Positions 1 through 5,582 of a stretch of 6,132 nucleotides of DNA are shown piece after piece. The position numbers and the translations under genes were made by a program. This DNA is from Thermoplasmata archaeon. Its GTDB lineage: Archaea > Thermoplasmatota > Thermoplasmata > Thermoplasmatales > Thermoplasmataceae. The notes beneath the pieces are model-generated. The model had not been told where the DNA came from and did no database searches. It was given only the letters and a program-made list of their open reading frames with translations. Numbering within the stretch: position 1 is the stretch's first letter; the number at the start of each line of letters is the position of its first letter. The stretch is taken from assembly GCA_021801305.1 (NCBI GenBank), contig JAJYYD010000138.1, positions 1 to 6,132 on the forward strand, in the 5' to 3' direction.

Positions 1-771
1 CCTTTCCTCATAATCCATATATTTACTGAGAAATATCCTTGTAAAAGAGGCTTCGGATTTCGGCATGGTGATGAAGCCACCGCGGCTCACCAGTGCGCCA
101 GACTTAATGGCTGTCGTCAGTACTGAAGACAGGTCAAGCCTCACATGGTCCCTGGCAGCATCTGCAGAGAACAGGCTGCTGAGAGATACTGCCCTCTGTA
201 GTATATTCTCTATCTTCCATTTACCGTTAAGGAAGAAATTATCATTCAGCATAAGAAACTTGATCATGGGATTTGCATCTGCAAAATATGGGTAAGGGAA
301 TATGCTCCATTCCATGTTCCCTGATACCCTTTCCATTATCGTTTTTATCTCCATATCTGCCATTTCCGGTTTAAGGTTTATCAGGGTCTGGTTGCCGTGG
401 GAATAGGAATATGCGTTCCATCCTGCGTGATCTGGCATAAATCCCCTGCCGGATATATCGATCACAGCTTTGACGGAATTCTCCTGGGAATATTTTCTTT
501 CAAGTTCCACAAGTTTCTCCTCCAGTGAATCCATGTGCGCCTCAGCGGAATCTGTAACAGAAATAAAGCATGAAAGAGGTCTGTCCCGAAGGTTTTGGGA
601 ACTGTAGAATATCCACGCACTGTTGCGGTCCCCGCCTATGCTGAGAAGGATTCTTCCTCTTCCTTCCTCCTCTTTTTTCAGGTTAAAAAATACCGCGGAA
701 ATGATTCTCTGCCTGATGAGTGCGTTTGCATACTCATCCCTCCTTGACTTCATATCCTTTCGTGTCACCAT
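1..771 (-). CDS. Hypothetical protein B, C-terminus cut by the window edge
   Basis: An open frame of 257 codons runs from an ATG at 771 to base 1 without a stop, so the C-terminus lies outside the window. I do not recognise the family. The N-terminus is basic (residues 1-24). A charged, probably helical stretch lies around residues 76-96. An aromatic-rich section follows (about 108-183, with WNAYSYSHGNQ and WSIFPYPYF). Residues 195-245 look like a winged helix-turn-helix: a helical run, then SVLTTAIKSGALVSRGG and a beta-like ITMPK. There is no signal peptide or membrane segment, so it is probably cytoplasmic. The ATG overlaps the last 7 bases of the upstream gene and follows a good Shine-Dalgarno sequence, so the two genes are almost certainly co-transcribed. 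Coding is certain from the long open frame and coupling; the winged-helix reading is only an inference from sequence pattern. Confidence 0.82.
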   Translation of the reverse strand, partial: MVTRKDMKSRRDEYANALIRQRIISAVFFNLKKEEEGRGRILLSIGGDRNSAWIFYSSQNLRDRPLSCFISVTDSAEAHMDSLEEKLVELERKYSQENSVKAVIDISGRGFMPDHAGWNAYSYSHGNQTLINLKPEMADMEIKTIMERVSGNMEWSIFPYPYFADANPMIKFLMLNDNFFLNGKWKIENILQRAVSLSSLFSADAARDHVRLDLSSVLTTAIKSGALVSRGGFITMPKSEASFTRIFLSKYMDYEER

Positions 772-1652
772 GTTACAGCACCCCCAATTTTCAGCGCTTC
801 AAGAATCCTCAGGAAACTTTCTATTCTTGAATTCCAGTGCGGGATAATGGTAATGCTGTCCCTGTCAATCAGGACTTTTCCCTCTGATTTCTCTGATTCT
901 CCCACTGAGTAATGAATCATGCTCCCGGTTTTTCCTCCTGATGCTGAAAATGCCCAGGAAACTGATTTTACTATCTCCGTTATGGTGCTGTCGTCAATTC
1001 CCTGCAATCTTTTGTATGAACATGACGGGATGAAATCAAGCTGCCTTCCACTCATATCCGTGGAAAGTTTCAGCCGGATCAGGTCATCAAATAATTTTTC
1101 TCTCCTGCTAAGTATTCCATTTGCAGTGTCGTAAATGAGGTTTATGCAATCCTCATCTGATCTTCTGAAAAAGAAGTTGAAATCTTTCCTGATCTGGATT
1201 GATGCCCCTCCCTTCCTCAGCTTCAGGAGATACGGGTAATATCCCATAGAGAGGTAATGATTGAGGTTTTTCAGTGCTGTTCCATCTTCTGATCTGGGAA
1301 AATCTTCCTGTATTCTTCCATTTCCAACAGCAGAAAAGCCATGGAGAGAAAACCCATGATTCTCTGTTGTCTTGATGATTCCAGTAAAATCATCATATGG
1401 AACTGAGAGGAAATCCATGTCCTCCCAGTAATCTGACCTGAATCTTGAATACTGGCCATGTGTAAATGAGCTGACTATGAATCTGTAGCCGTTCTGGAAA
1501 GGAATCGACCTGGTGTCTATATACTGCATTTCCTTGAGTTTCTTGAGAAGAAGCTCATTTCTTGGCCTGACAAGGGTCAACCTCACCGGTTTGCCTCCCT
1601 TTATGCCACCAAGTGACTGCAAAAGAATTTCCCTGAATTCTCCCTTTTCCAC
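765..1652 (-). CDS. Hypothetical protein A, first gene of a two-gene unit
   Basis: A complete 295-residue protein of unrecognised family. The start is GTG at 1652, with a TATA-like box 22-33 bp upstream that fits a leaderless message; the next in-frame ATG (Met42) would remove a well-formed N-terminus. Residues 5-62 look like an alpha/beta unit: a helix, a GGIKGGKP turn, a basic strand (VRLTLVRPR), a helix (NELLLKKLKEM) and a strand ending YRFIVSSF. The middle (63-165) is rich in aromatics and glycine. Residues 166-200 are helical and charged. The end (220-290) has a helix, a GGKTG loop, strands (SMIHYSV, KVLIDRDSITIIPHW) and a final helix. GGKTG is not a P-loop, because the GxxxxGK[ST] spacing is absent. 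There is no membrane segment or signal peptide. The stop codon overlaps the start of protein B, so the two probably act together. No function is assigned. Confidence 0.8.
   Translation of the reverse strand: MEKGEFREILLQSLGGIKGGKPVRLTLVRPRNELLLKKLKEMQYIDTRSIPFQNGYRFIVSSFTHGQYSRFRSDYWEDMDFLSVPYDDFTGIIKTTENHGFSLHGFSAVGNGRIQEDFPRSEDGTALKNLNHYLSMGYYPYLLKLRKGGASIQIRKDFNFFFRRSDEDCINLIYDTANGILSRREKLFDDLIRLKLSTDMSGRQLDFIPSCSYKRLQGIDDSTITEIVKSVSWAFSASGGKTGSMIHYSVGESEKSEGKVLIDRDSITIIPHWNSRIESFLRILEALKIGGAVTW
779..785 (-). promoter_or_regulatory. Shine-Dalgarno sequence for protein B
   Basis: On the minus strand GGGGGTG lies 7 nt before the ATG at 771 and matches the archaeal consensus GGAGGTG at all but one base. 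It sits inside the last codons of the upstream gene. This supports ATG 771 over the in-frame GTG at 768, and supports internal translation initiation on a two-gene message. Confidence 0.7.
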
Positions 1653-1673
1653 TGATCCTTATACGTCTCAGGG

Positions 1674-1685
1674 ATTTATTTATTT
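1674..1685 (-). promoter_or_regulatory. TATA-like box for the A-B unit
   Basis: The minus strand reads AAATAAATAAAT, ending 22 bp before the GTG at 1652. In archaea transcription starts about 25 bp after the TATA centre, which places the first base at or next to the start codon. No convincing Shine-Dalgarno sequence is present. A leaderless transcript is therefore likely. Confidence 0.5.
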
Positions 1686-1750
1686 TTGGAATACCGCAGG
1701 CCCGATGCCTGAGTAACACAAGACAGGAATAACCTCACGTCATCAATAAC

Positions 1751-1770
1751 CCAAGGATAAAATCCCTTGG
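1751..1770 (-). terminator. Short hairpin after the acidic-protein gene
   Basis: CCAAGGAT and ATCCCTTGG form an inverted repeat with one bulged base and a 3-nt loop. It lies about 40 bp past the stop of the acidic-protein gene and about 65 bp before the TATA-like box of the next gene. It could mark transcript termination or processing. No clear T tract follows on the minus strand, so the terminator reading is weak. The rest of 1653-1811 holds only that promoter and a smaller 5-bp hairpin. Confidence 0.3.
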
Positions 1771-1811
1771 CCTGGAAAAGAGTTTTGAATAAAATCTGAG
1801 GAAACCTGCAG

Positions 1812-2261
1812 CTAAATTATCCCTTTTTTTACCAGATTTCTTATTTCATCAATGGTGAAAGGGCCGTCTATGGCAACGGGAAGAAGCGGGTCTTCATCAA
1901 GTTCATCATCATCTTCCGGTTCATCCCCTTCGTCCTCCTCATCGTTGTCGTCGTTGTCATCGTAAATGCTTTCCAGCTCTACCTCATAGGTATCGCTATC
2001 CTTTTCCTCCGTTTCAGCAGTTTCATCCTCTTCCTCGGAGAAATCATCGAACCAGACAACGTAATAGAACCTGCCGAACCTGTAAACCTTCCTCCCTTCC
2101 TTGTCTATTTCTATCTCACTTCTGCTGCTGTGCGTGAATACGCCGTATATATAGCCCACAAGAGTTGCCTCCTCTCTTGAACCAAGTCCTCCGTAATCGC
2201 TGTCTCCTATTGTATGGAACTCGGACATCAGGTCGTAAAGGGAATTTTCATCGATCTCCAA
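1812..2261 (-). CDS. Small acidic protein with a GYF_2-like C-terminal end
   Basis: A 149-residue protein that I cannot place in a named family. Residues 1-70 look folded (GYIYGVFTH, then YRFGRFYYVVWFDD at 60-73). Residues 71-126 are dominated by Asp and Glu and are probably disordered. Residues 132-149 (DGPFTIDEIRNLVKKGII) resemble the 'GPF, helix, K-x-G' half of GYF_2/DUF4339 domains, whose preceding strand is usually aromatic like FYYVVWFDD. One reading is therefore a small domain interrupted by an acidic insert. The only upstream in-frame start after a stop codon is TTG at 2261; ATG at 2228 (Met12) is the alternative but lacks a Shine-Dalgarno sequence. A TATA-like box 30-37 bp upstream fits the TTG start. 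The gene is monocistronic and divergent from nre. The protein is probably cytoplasmic, perhaps a protein- or nucleic-acid-surface mimic, but no function is established. Confidence 0.75.
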   Translation of the reverse strand: MEIDENSLYDLMSEFHTIGDSDYGGLGSREEATLVGYIYGVFTHSSRSEIEIDKEGRKVYRFGRFYYVVWFDDFSEEEDETAETEEKDSDTYEVELESIYDDNDDNDEEDEGDEPEDDDELDEDPLLPVAIDGPFTIDEIRNLVKKGII

Positions 2262-2290
2262 TTGCTATCATTTCTTGAATTAAAACTAAA

Positions 2291-2298
2291 CACTTAAG
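2291..2298 (-). promoter_or_regulatory. TATA-like box for the acidic-protein gene
   Basis: The minus strand reads CTTAAGTG, 30-37 bp before the TTG start. Transcription would begin about 8 nt before the start codon, giving a very short leader. A second A/T-rich run nearer the gene (TTTTAATT) is a possible alternative. Confidence 0.35.
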
Positions 2299-2390
2299 CC
2301 TTTAGTCCATGGTGCAGTTCAGGTACCACAAGACTCCCTGATGTGATCAACCATGAACTCTTTTACTCATTTTTCCGGACTACAGTCACC

Positions 2391-2398
2391 TTAATTAT
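2391..2398 (+). promoter_or_regulatory. TATA-like box for the nre operon
   Basis: TTAATTAT is centred about 28 bp before the ATG at 2423, and no Shine-Dalgarno sequence precedes that ATG. Both facts point to a leaderless message starting at or next to the start codon. The 161-bp divergent gap (2262-2422) otherwise shows no strong repeat or operator. Confidence 0.5.
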
Positions 2399-2422
2399 TC
2401 ACTGTTCATTACTCATGTCATA

Positions 2423-3658
2423 ATGTCCAGACTTGTCAAGATTCCGCCGTCGCTGTGCATAAGATGCAGGGGCACTAAAATGCTCTGCGGATTGACCTAT
2501 TGCCCTATCGAGGTTGGAAAGATGGCCAGGACTCTTGTAACTGACTTCAAGGGTACGGAACTTGTTGGAGACAGCCCGCCTGCAATATTTGTGGGAAGGT
2601 ACGGGTATCCTTCAGTAAGGGTGTATCCTTCTGCACCGCCGGTCCGGGGAGACACTTCATCCTATGAAAAACCCGGTGAATGGCTTAACATGAAGATGGA
2701 AAATTTCCTCTCAATGAGGCTTTCGCTCATAAGGGGAGGCATGACCATCAGGGCAGGAAATGCTTCTGATCCGGACAGGACGCTCCAGGATCTTCAGGTG
2801 ATGTCCCTCAGCGAGACCCCTGCAGAGACGTATATTGAATTCCAGAAACCTATTAATGCAGGCAGCTTTGAGCTTGATGACAGCACAACTCCCATGGGAC
2901 CATGGTCTCCTGTCAAGAGGATGAAAATAGATCCGGGACGGCCAAATATGGCTGCTGAAAAAGCATATTATGACACTGATCTGAAGGCAAACGGAGCAAT
3001 ACTTGACATGTACAGGAAGAATGTGGATGTGCTTGCAATCTCAAAGGTCCTGAGCATGGGTGTTGTTGGCGAAAAGCCAAACAGGAAACTGGTTCCAACC
3101 AGGTGGTCCATAACTGCAGTTGACAAAAATGTTTCAGACAACCTTGTTTCCAGGGTCAAGGATCTGCCACAGATCGATGAGTTCCAGGTTTTCAGGAGAT
3201 CCACTGACGGAAACCTCTTTACGGCGATACTCTGTCCAACCAACTGGAGATTCGAATGGGGAGAGGCATGGTTCCCAGGCAGCACATGGAATGCCTTCGG
3301 GGACATGGCCCAGGTTGAGATAGATTCTGAAGGATATGGGGGGAGAACAACTTATCCTGAAATCGGGGGATGTTACTATGCAAGCAGGCTTGCAGTGACA
3401 GAGAAATTTACTGAAATGGGGAGAGGAGGGTCTGCAATGCTCTGGAGGGAGATATACCCTAATTTCCACCTTCCCATCGGGGTATGGTACGTCAGGGAGA
3501 ATCTCAGGGAGATGTTCAGGACAAGGCCGGAAAAATTCGACAATTTCCAGGCTGCCCTCCAGTATCTTGCCCCTCATTTCAGGGTGGGACTGAACAGATG
3601 GATTGAAAAGTCTCCGTCTTATGGCATAATGAAGAGCAACCTTTACAGTTTCGGGTGA
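2423..3658 (+). CDS. nreA: Archaeal DNA repair protein NreA
   Basis: This is a full-length, 411-residue member of the archaeal Nre family (Nre_N then Nre_C). Known Nre proteins are cytoplasmic DNA-damage factors. In Haloferax, NreA acts with the UvrABC pathway on mitomycin C damage and depends on the sliding clamp PCNA. The N-terminus carries a zinc-finger-like set Cys12, Cys15, Cys22, Cys27 (CIRC, then LCG and CPI). Family signatures follow: VGRYGYPSVRVYPSAPP (57-73), VPTRWSITAVD (224-234), WNAFGDMAQVEIDSEGYGG (289-307) and REIYPNFHLPIGVWYVREN (342-360). The C-terminus ends KSNLYSFG. This resembles the clamp-binding PIP box (QxxLxxFF) but has Lys for Gln and only one aromatic at the end. The PIP-like tail favours NreA over NreB, which lacks it. 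The stop codon overlaps the next start (GTGA). Family assignment is secure; the exact repair role here is inferred. Confidence 0.95.
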   Translation: MSRLVKIPPSLCIRCRGTKMLCGLTYCPIEVGKMARTLVTDFKGTELVGDSPPAIFVGRYGYPSVRVYPSAPPVRGDTSSYEKPGEWLNMKMENFLSMRLSLIRGGMTIRAGNASDPDRTLQDLQVMSLSETPAETYIEFQKPINAGSFELDDSTTPMGPWSPVKRMKIDPGRPNMAAEKAYYDTDLKANGAILDMYRKNVDVLAISKVLSMGVVGEKPNRKLVPTRWSITAVDKNVSDNLVSRVKDLPQIDEFQVFRRSTDGNLFTAILCPTNWRFEWGEAWFPGSTWNAFGDMAQVEIDSEGYGGRTTYPEIGGCYYASRLAVTEKFTEMGRGGSAMLWREIYPNFHLPIGVWYVRENLREMFRTRPEKFDNFQAALQYLAPHFRVGLNRWIEKSPSYGIMKSNLYSFG

Positions 3659-4500
3659 TCTGTATTTTTCCCTATACTATTAAAGAAATGGATGCAAAAA
3701 CTGCCCTCTCACCATCATCAATGAAGGAACTGAAGTATGCAGTCAACCCTTACAGCGGATGCACACATGGATGCCTCTACTGTTATGCCATGGACATGAC
3801 ACCCGTCAGGCCGGGCGATACTGAATGGGGTAAAACTGTTTATGTTAAGAAAAATTTCATAGAAGTTCTTAACAGGGACGTTAAAAGATCAAGACGTGGC
3901 CTGGTAGGTATGTCGACAGTAACCGATGCATACCAGCCGGTAGACACAAAATACAGGCTGGCAAGGGATACCCTGGGAGTTCTTCTTTCCCATGGTTTCC
4001 GGGTATCCATACAGACAAAATCCTCCCTTGTTCTCAGGGATTTTGACATTATTTCAGAACACAGGAATATTGCCGATGTAGGAACAACCATAACAACCTT
4101 TGACCGGGAACTTTCCAGGAAGATTGAACCACTTACTCCCGGCCCTGCTGCAAGGATGAAGATCGTGGAGACCGCAAATAAGGAGAAAATAAGGAGATGG
4201 ATCTTCTATGGGCCTATTATCAGGGGATTCAATGACAAAGAGGAGAACAATTCATCCATCATAGAATTTGCCGCATCAACCGGGACGAGGATAATAATGG
4301 ACAGGTATAACAGCTATGCCACTCCGGACATAATGCTTGAGAGAAATGGGATCAGGGTCAGGGGCGTGGAATATGACAACTGGTGGAGAAAATTCTCGAA
4401 GAAGTTCATGGAGGAATGCGGCAGGAAAAATGTGATGTGCAACCTTGAAACGGAAGAATGGTTCTACCAGAATCTCGATATGACCAGGACCCTGTTCTGA
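3655..4500 (+). CDS. Radical SAM protein, spore-photoproduct-lyase-like family
   Basis: A 281-residue radical SAM enzyme of the SplB-like group (COG1533). The CxxxCxxC motif that holds the 4Fe-4S cluster is present as Cys36, Cys40 and Cys43 in NPYSGCTHGCLYCYA. Family-typical segments follow: MSTVTDAYQPVD (86-97), TKSSLVLRDFDII (121-133), TTITTFDRELSRKIEPLTP (144-162) and FYGPIIRGFND (184-194). There is no cysteine between residue 43 and residue 255, so the hydrogen-donor cysteine of true spore photoproduct lyase seems absent; the substrate is unknown. The start is taken as GTG 3655, which keeps the family-typical 'YTIKEMDAKTALSPS' lead-in; ATG 3688 (Met12) is the alternative. The GTG overlaps the nre stop and has no Shine-Dalgarno sequence of its own, so translation is probably coupled. 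The two products plausibly act on damaged or modified nucleic acid. Confidence 0.9.
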   Translation: MICIFPYTIKEMDAKTALSPSSMKELKYAVNPYSGCTHGCLYCYAMDMTPVRPGDTEWGKTVYVKKNFIEVLNRDVKRSRRGLVGMSTVTDAYQPVDTKYRLARDTLGVLLSHGFRVSIQTKSSLVLRDFDIISEHRNIADVGTTITTFDRELSRKIEPLTPGPAARMKIVETANKEKIRRWIFYGPIIRGFNDKEENNSSIIEFAASTGTRIIMDRYNSYATPDIMLERNGIRVRGVEYDNWWRKFSKKFMEECGRKNVMCNLETEEWFYQNLDMTRTLF

Positions 4501-4513
4501 TTCCTGCTGGAAA

Positions 4514-5440
4514 TTATTGGAACACAGGATTCTTCTGCCTTACAAACCTGTTATTCTGCAGATCCGAGAGTGCTTCCCTTATCTGGTCCTCAGTGTTCAT
4601 GACGATGGGCCCATACCAGTAAATCTCTTCATTTAGTGGTTTCCCTGTTATGAGAAGAAACCTGAACTTGCTGCTTCCGGTTATTATGGAAATCCTGTCT
4701 CCTTCTCTTGACATGACTGCTGCCATTCCCTCCTGCAACTGTGCTTTCTGGCTGCCTCCAGTTACTGCTGTGCCCTCGACACCGTATATGATGGATGTAT
4801 AGCCTCGTTCAGGAGTATAACTGAATTCAGCTTCCGGATCCATAAGCACATCCATATAAGAAGGATTGAGCCCATATCCGCCCCTGAACGGCCCTTCAGT
4901 TTTCATGTAATTGCCTGCAATTATTTTTACTGTGGCACCCTCCCCGTTTTCCACAATTGGGGTATCTTTCTGTACAATTCCCCTGTATGTCGGATCTGTC
5001 ATCTTCATTCCTGCCGGAAGATTTATCCATAACTGGAAACCCTTGAGACCTTTCGGGTTTCCAACAACACGCAGTTTTTCCTCAGGGTCATCGGTGTTTA
5101 TTGGCTCTGGCATTTCCTGATGGAATATTCCGCTCCCTGCCGTCATCCACTGAAGATCATTGGGGAATATCACCCCCTTGTTGCCTTCACTGTCTTCATG
5201 ATAAGCTTTCCCCTGAAGCATGTAAGTTACAGTTTCAATGCCCCTGTGCGGATGCCATGGGAATCCTGCAAGATACTCCTCAGGGTTTTCGGAACCAAAG
5301 TTGTCCAGCAGGAGAAACGGGTCCGTTATTTTTGCGGACAGGTGACCTCCGAATATCCTGTTCAGTTTGACACCAGCACCATCCATTGTACTGTTTCCCG
5401 TAAATATTTTATCAACAGTCTTCAACCTGTCTTCGCTCAT
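4514..5440 (-). CDS. Pirin family protein
   Basis: A bicupin of the pirin family, 308 residues from ATG 5440. Pirins bind one iron; some act as quercetin 2,3-dioxygenases and others as redox-dependent partners of transcription factors. The N-terminal cupin contains FPWHPHRGIETVTYMLQG, and the iron ligands are His63, His65, His107 and Glu109 (second pair in GIFHQEMPEP), the full human-pirin set. The C-terminal pirin domain follows (about residues 170-280) with the typical ending IYWYGPIVMNTEDQIREAL. There is no cysteine, signal peptide or membrane segment. A longer frame begins with TTG at 5482, but GTGAT 4 nt before ATG 5440 acts as a Shine-Dalgarno sequence and homologous pirins start near here; ATG 5446 is also possible. 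The gene ends 13 bp from the convergent radical-SAM gene and is divergent from an HxlR regulator that probably controls it. Family certain, substrate unknown. Confidence 0.95.
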   Translation of the reverse strand: MSEDRLKTVDKIFTGNSTMDGAGVKLNRIFGGHLSAKITDPFLLLDNFGSENPEEYLAGFPWHPHRGIETVTYMLQGKAYHEDSEGNKGVIFPNDLQWMTAGSGIFHQEMPEPINTDDPEEKLRVVGNPKGLKGFQLWINLPAGMKMTDPTYRGIVQKDTPIVENGEGATVKIIAGNYMKTEGPFRGGYGLNPSYMDVLMDPEAEFSYTPERGYTSIIYGVEGTAVTGGSQKAQLQEGMAAVMSREGDRISIITGSSKFRFLLITGKPLNEEIYWYGPIVMNTEDQIREALSDLQNNRFVRQKNPVFQ

Positions 5441-5463
5441 TAACATCACTTTCTTTACATACG

Positions 5464-5509
5464 CCAAAGCTTGAACAGACAATAGAAATTATTACCTTTC
5501 CAGCTTTGG
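5464..5509. promoter_or_regulatory. Inverted repeat flanking the pirin TATA-like box
   Basis: CCAAAGCT at 5464-5471 and AGCTTTGG at 5502-5509 are a perfect 8-bp inverted repeat separated by 30 bp. The A/T-rich box of the pirin promoter lies between the arms. A regulator dimer or pair of dimers bound here would cover the site for TBP and RNA polymerase. The neighbouring HxlR protein is the natural candidate, but this is not shown by the sequence. Confidence 0.45.
5480..5496 (-). promoter_or_regulatory. Candidate TATA region for pirin
   Basis: The minus strand reads GGTAATAATTTCTATTG, 40-56 bp before ATG 5440. Transcription would begin about 20-25 nt ahead of that ATG, leaving room for the GTGAT Shine-Dalgarno element. 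The sequence is only a loose TATA match. Confidence 0.35.
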
Positions 5510-5523
5510 ATGTAACTTGTAAA

Positions 5524-5578
5524 CCAGATATCAATAATACACTTAAATACTTTATGTTACTTACCTGTATTGATCTGG
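5524..5578. promoter_or_regulatory. Inverted repeat flanking the hxlR TATA-like box
   Basis: CCAGATATCAATA at 5524-5536 pairs with TATTGATCTGG at 5568-5578: eleven matched bases with a 2-base insertion (AT) in the left arm, separated by 31 bp. The TATA-like box of the regulator gene lies inside, and the right arm covers the predicted transcription start. HxlR-type regulators commonly control their own promoter, so autoregulation is likely. Confidence 0.5.
5543..5549 (+). promoter_or_regulatory. TATA-like box for the HxlR regulator gene
   Basis: TTAAATA lies 34-40 bp before ATG 5583. The predicted start of transcription is near 5573, so the leader is about 10 nt. The reverse strand (TATTTAA) is nearly as good, so a secondary pirin start with a long leader cannot be excluded. 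Confidence 0.5.
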
Positions 5579-5582
5579 AATC

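Noticed and set aside
924..938. GGKTG in protein A as a nucleotide-binding P-loop
   Set aside because: The required GxxxxGK[ST] spacing and preceding hydrophobic strand are absent, and no Walker B motif follows.
1467..1637. N-terminal part of protein A resembling ribosomal protein uS8 (a basic strand, then PRNELLLKKLKEMQYI)
   Set aside because: The likeness is limited to about 30 residues of a common strand-helix pattern. The rest of A is unrelated to uS8 and far too long.
1697..1711. Small hairpin CAGGC-CCGAT-GCCTG before the A-B promoter
   Set aside because: A 5-bp stem with a 5-nt loop is common by chance, and it has no T tract or relation to the TATA-like box.
3134..3577. Long antisense open frame (147 codons) inside nre, with a second at 2968-3306
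   Set aside because: nre is conserved along its whole length in the forward frame. The antisense translations are rich in Cys, Pro and Ser with no domain pattern, as expected of shadow frames.
5101..5443. Two plus-strand frames opposite the start of pirin
   Set aside because: They overlap the conserved iron-binding part of pirin, and their products are cysteine-rich and patternless.
5512..5560. GTAAC and GTTAC arms as another operator in the pirin/hxlR gap
   Set aside because: The arms are only 5 bp, and their centre does not coincide with the stronger repeats or either promoter.
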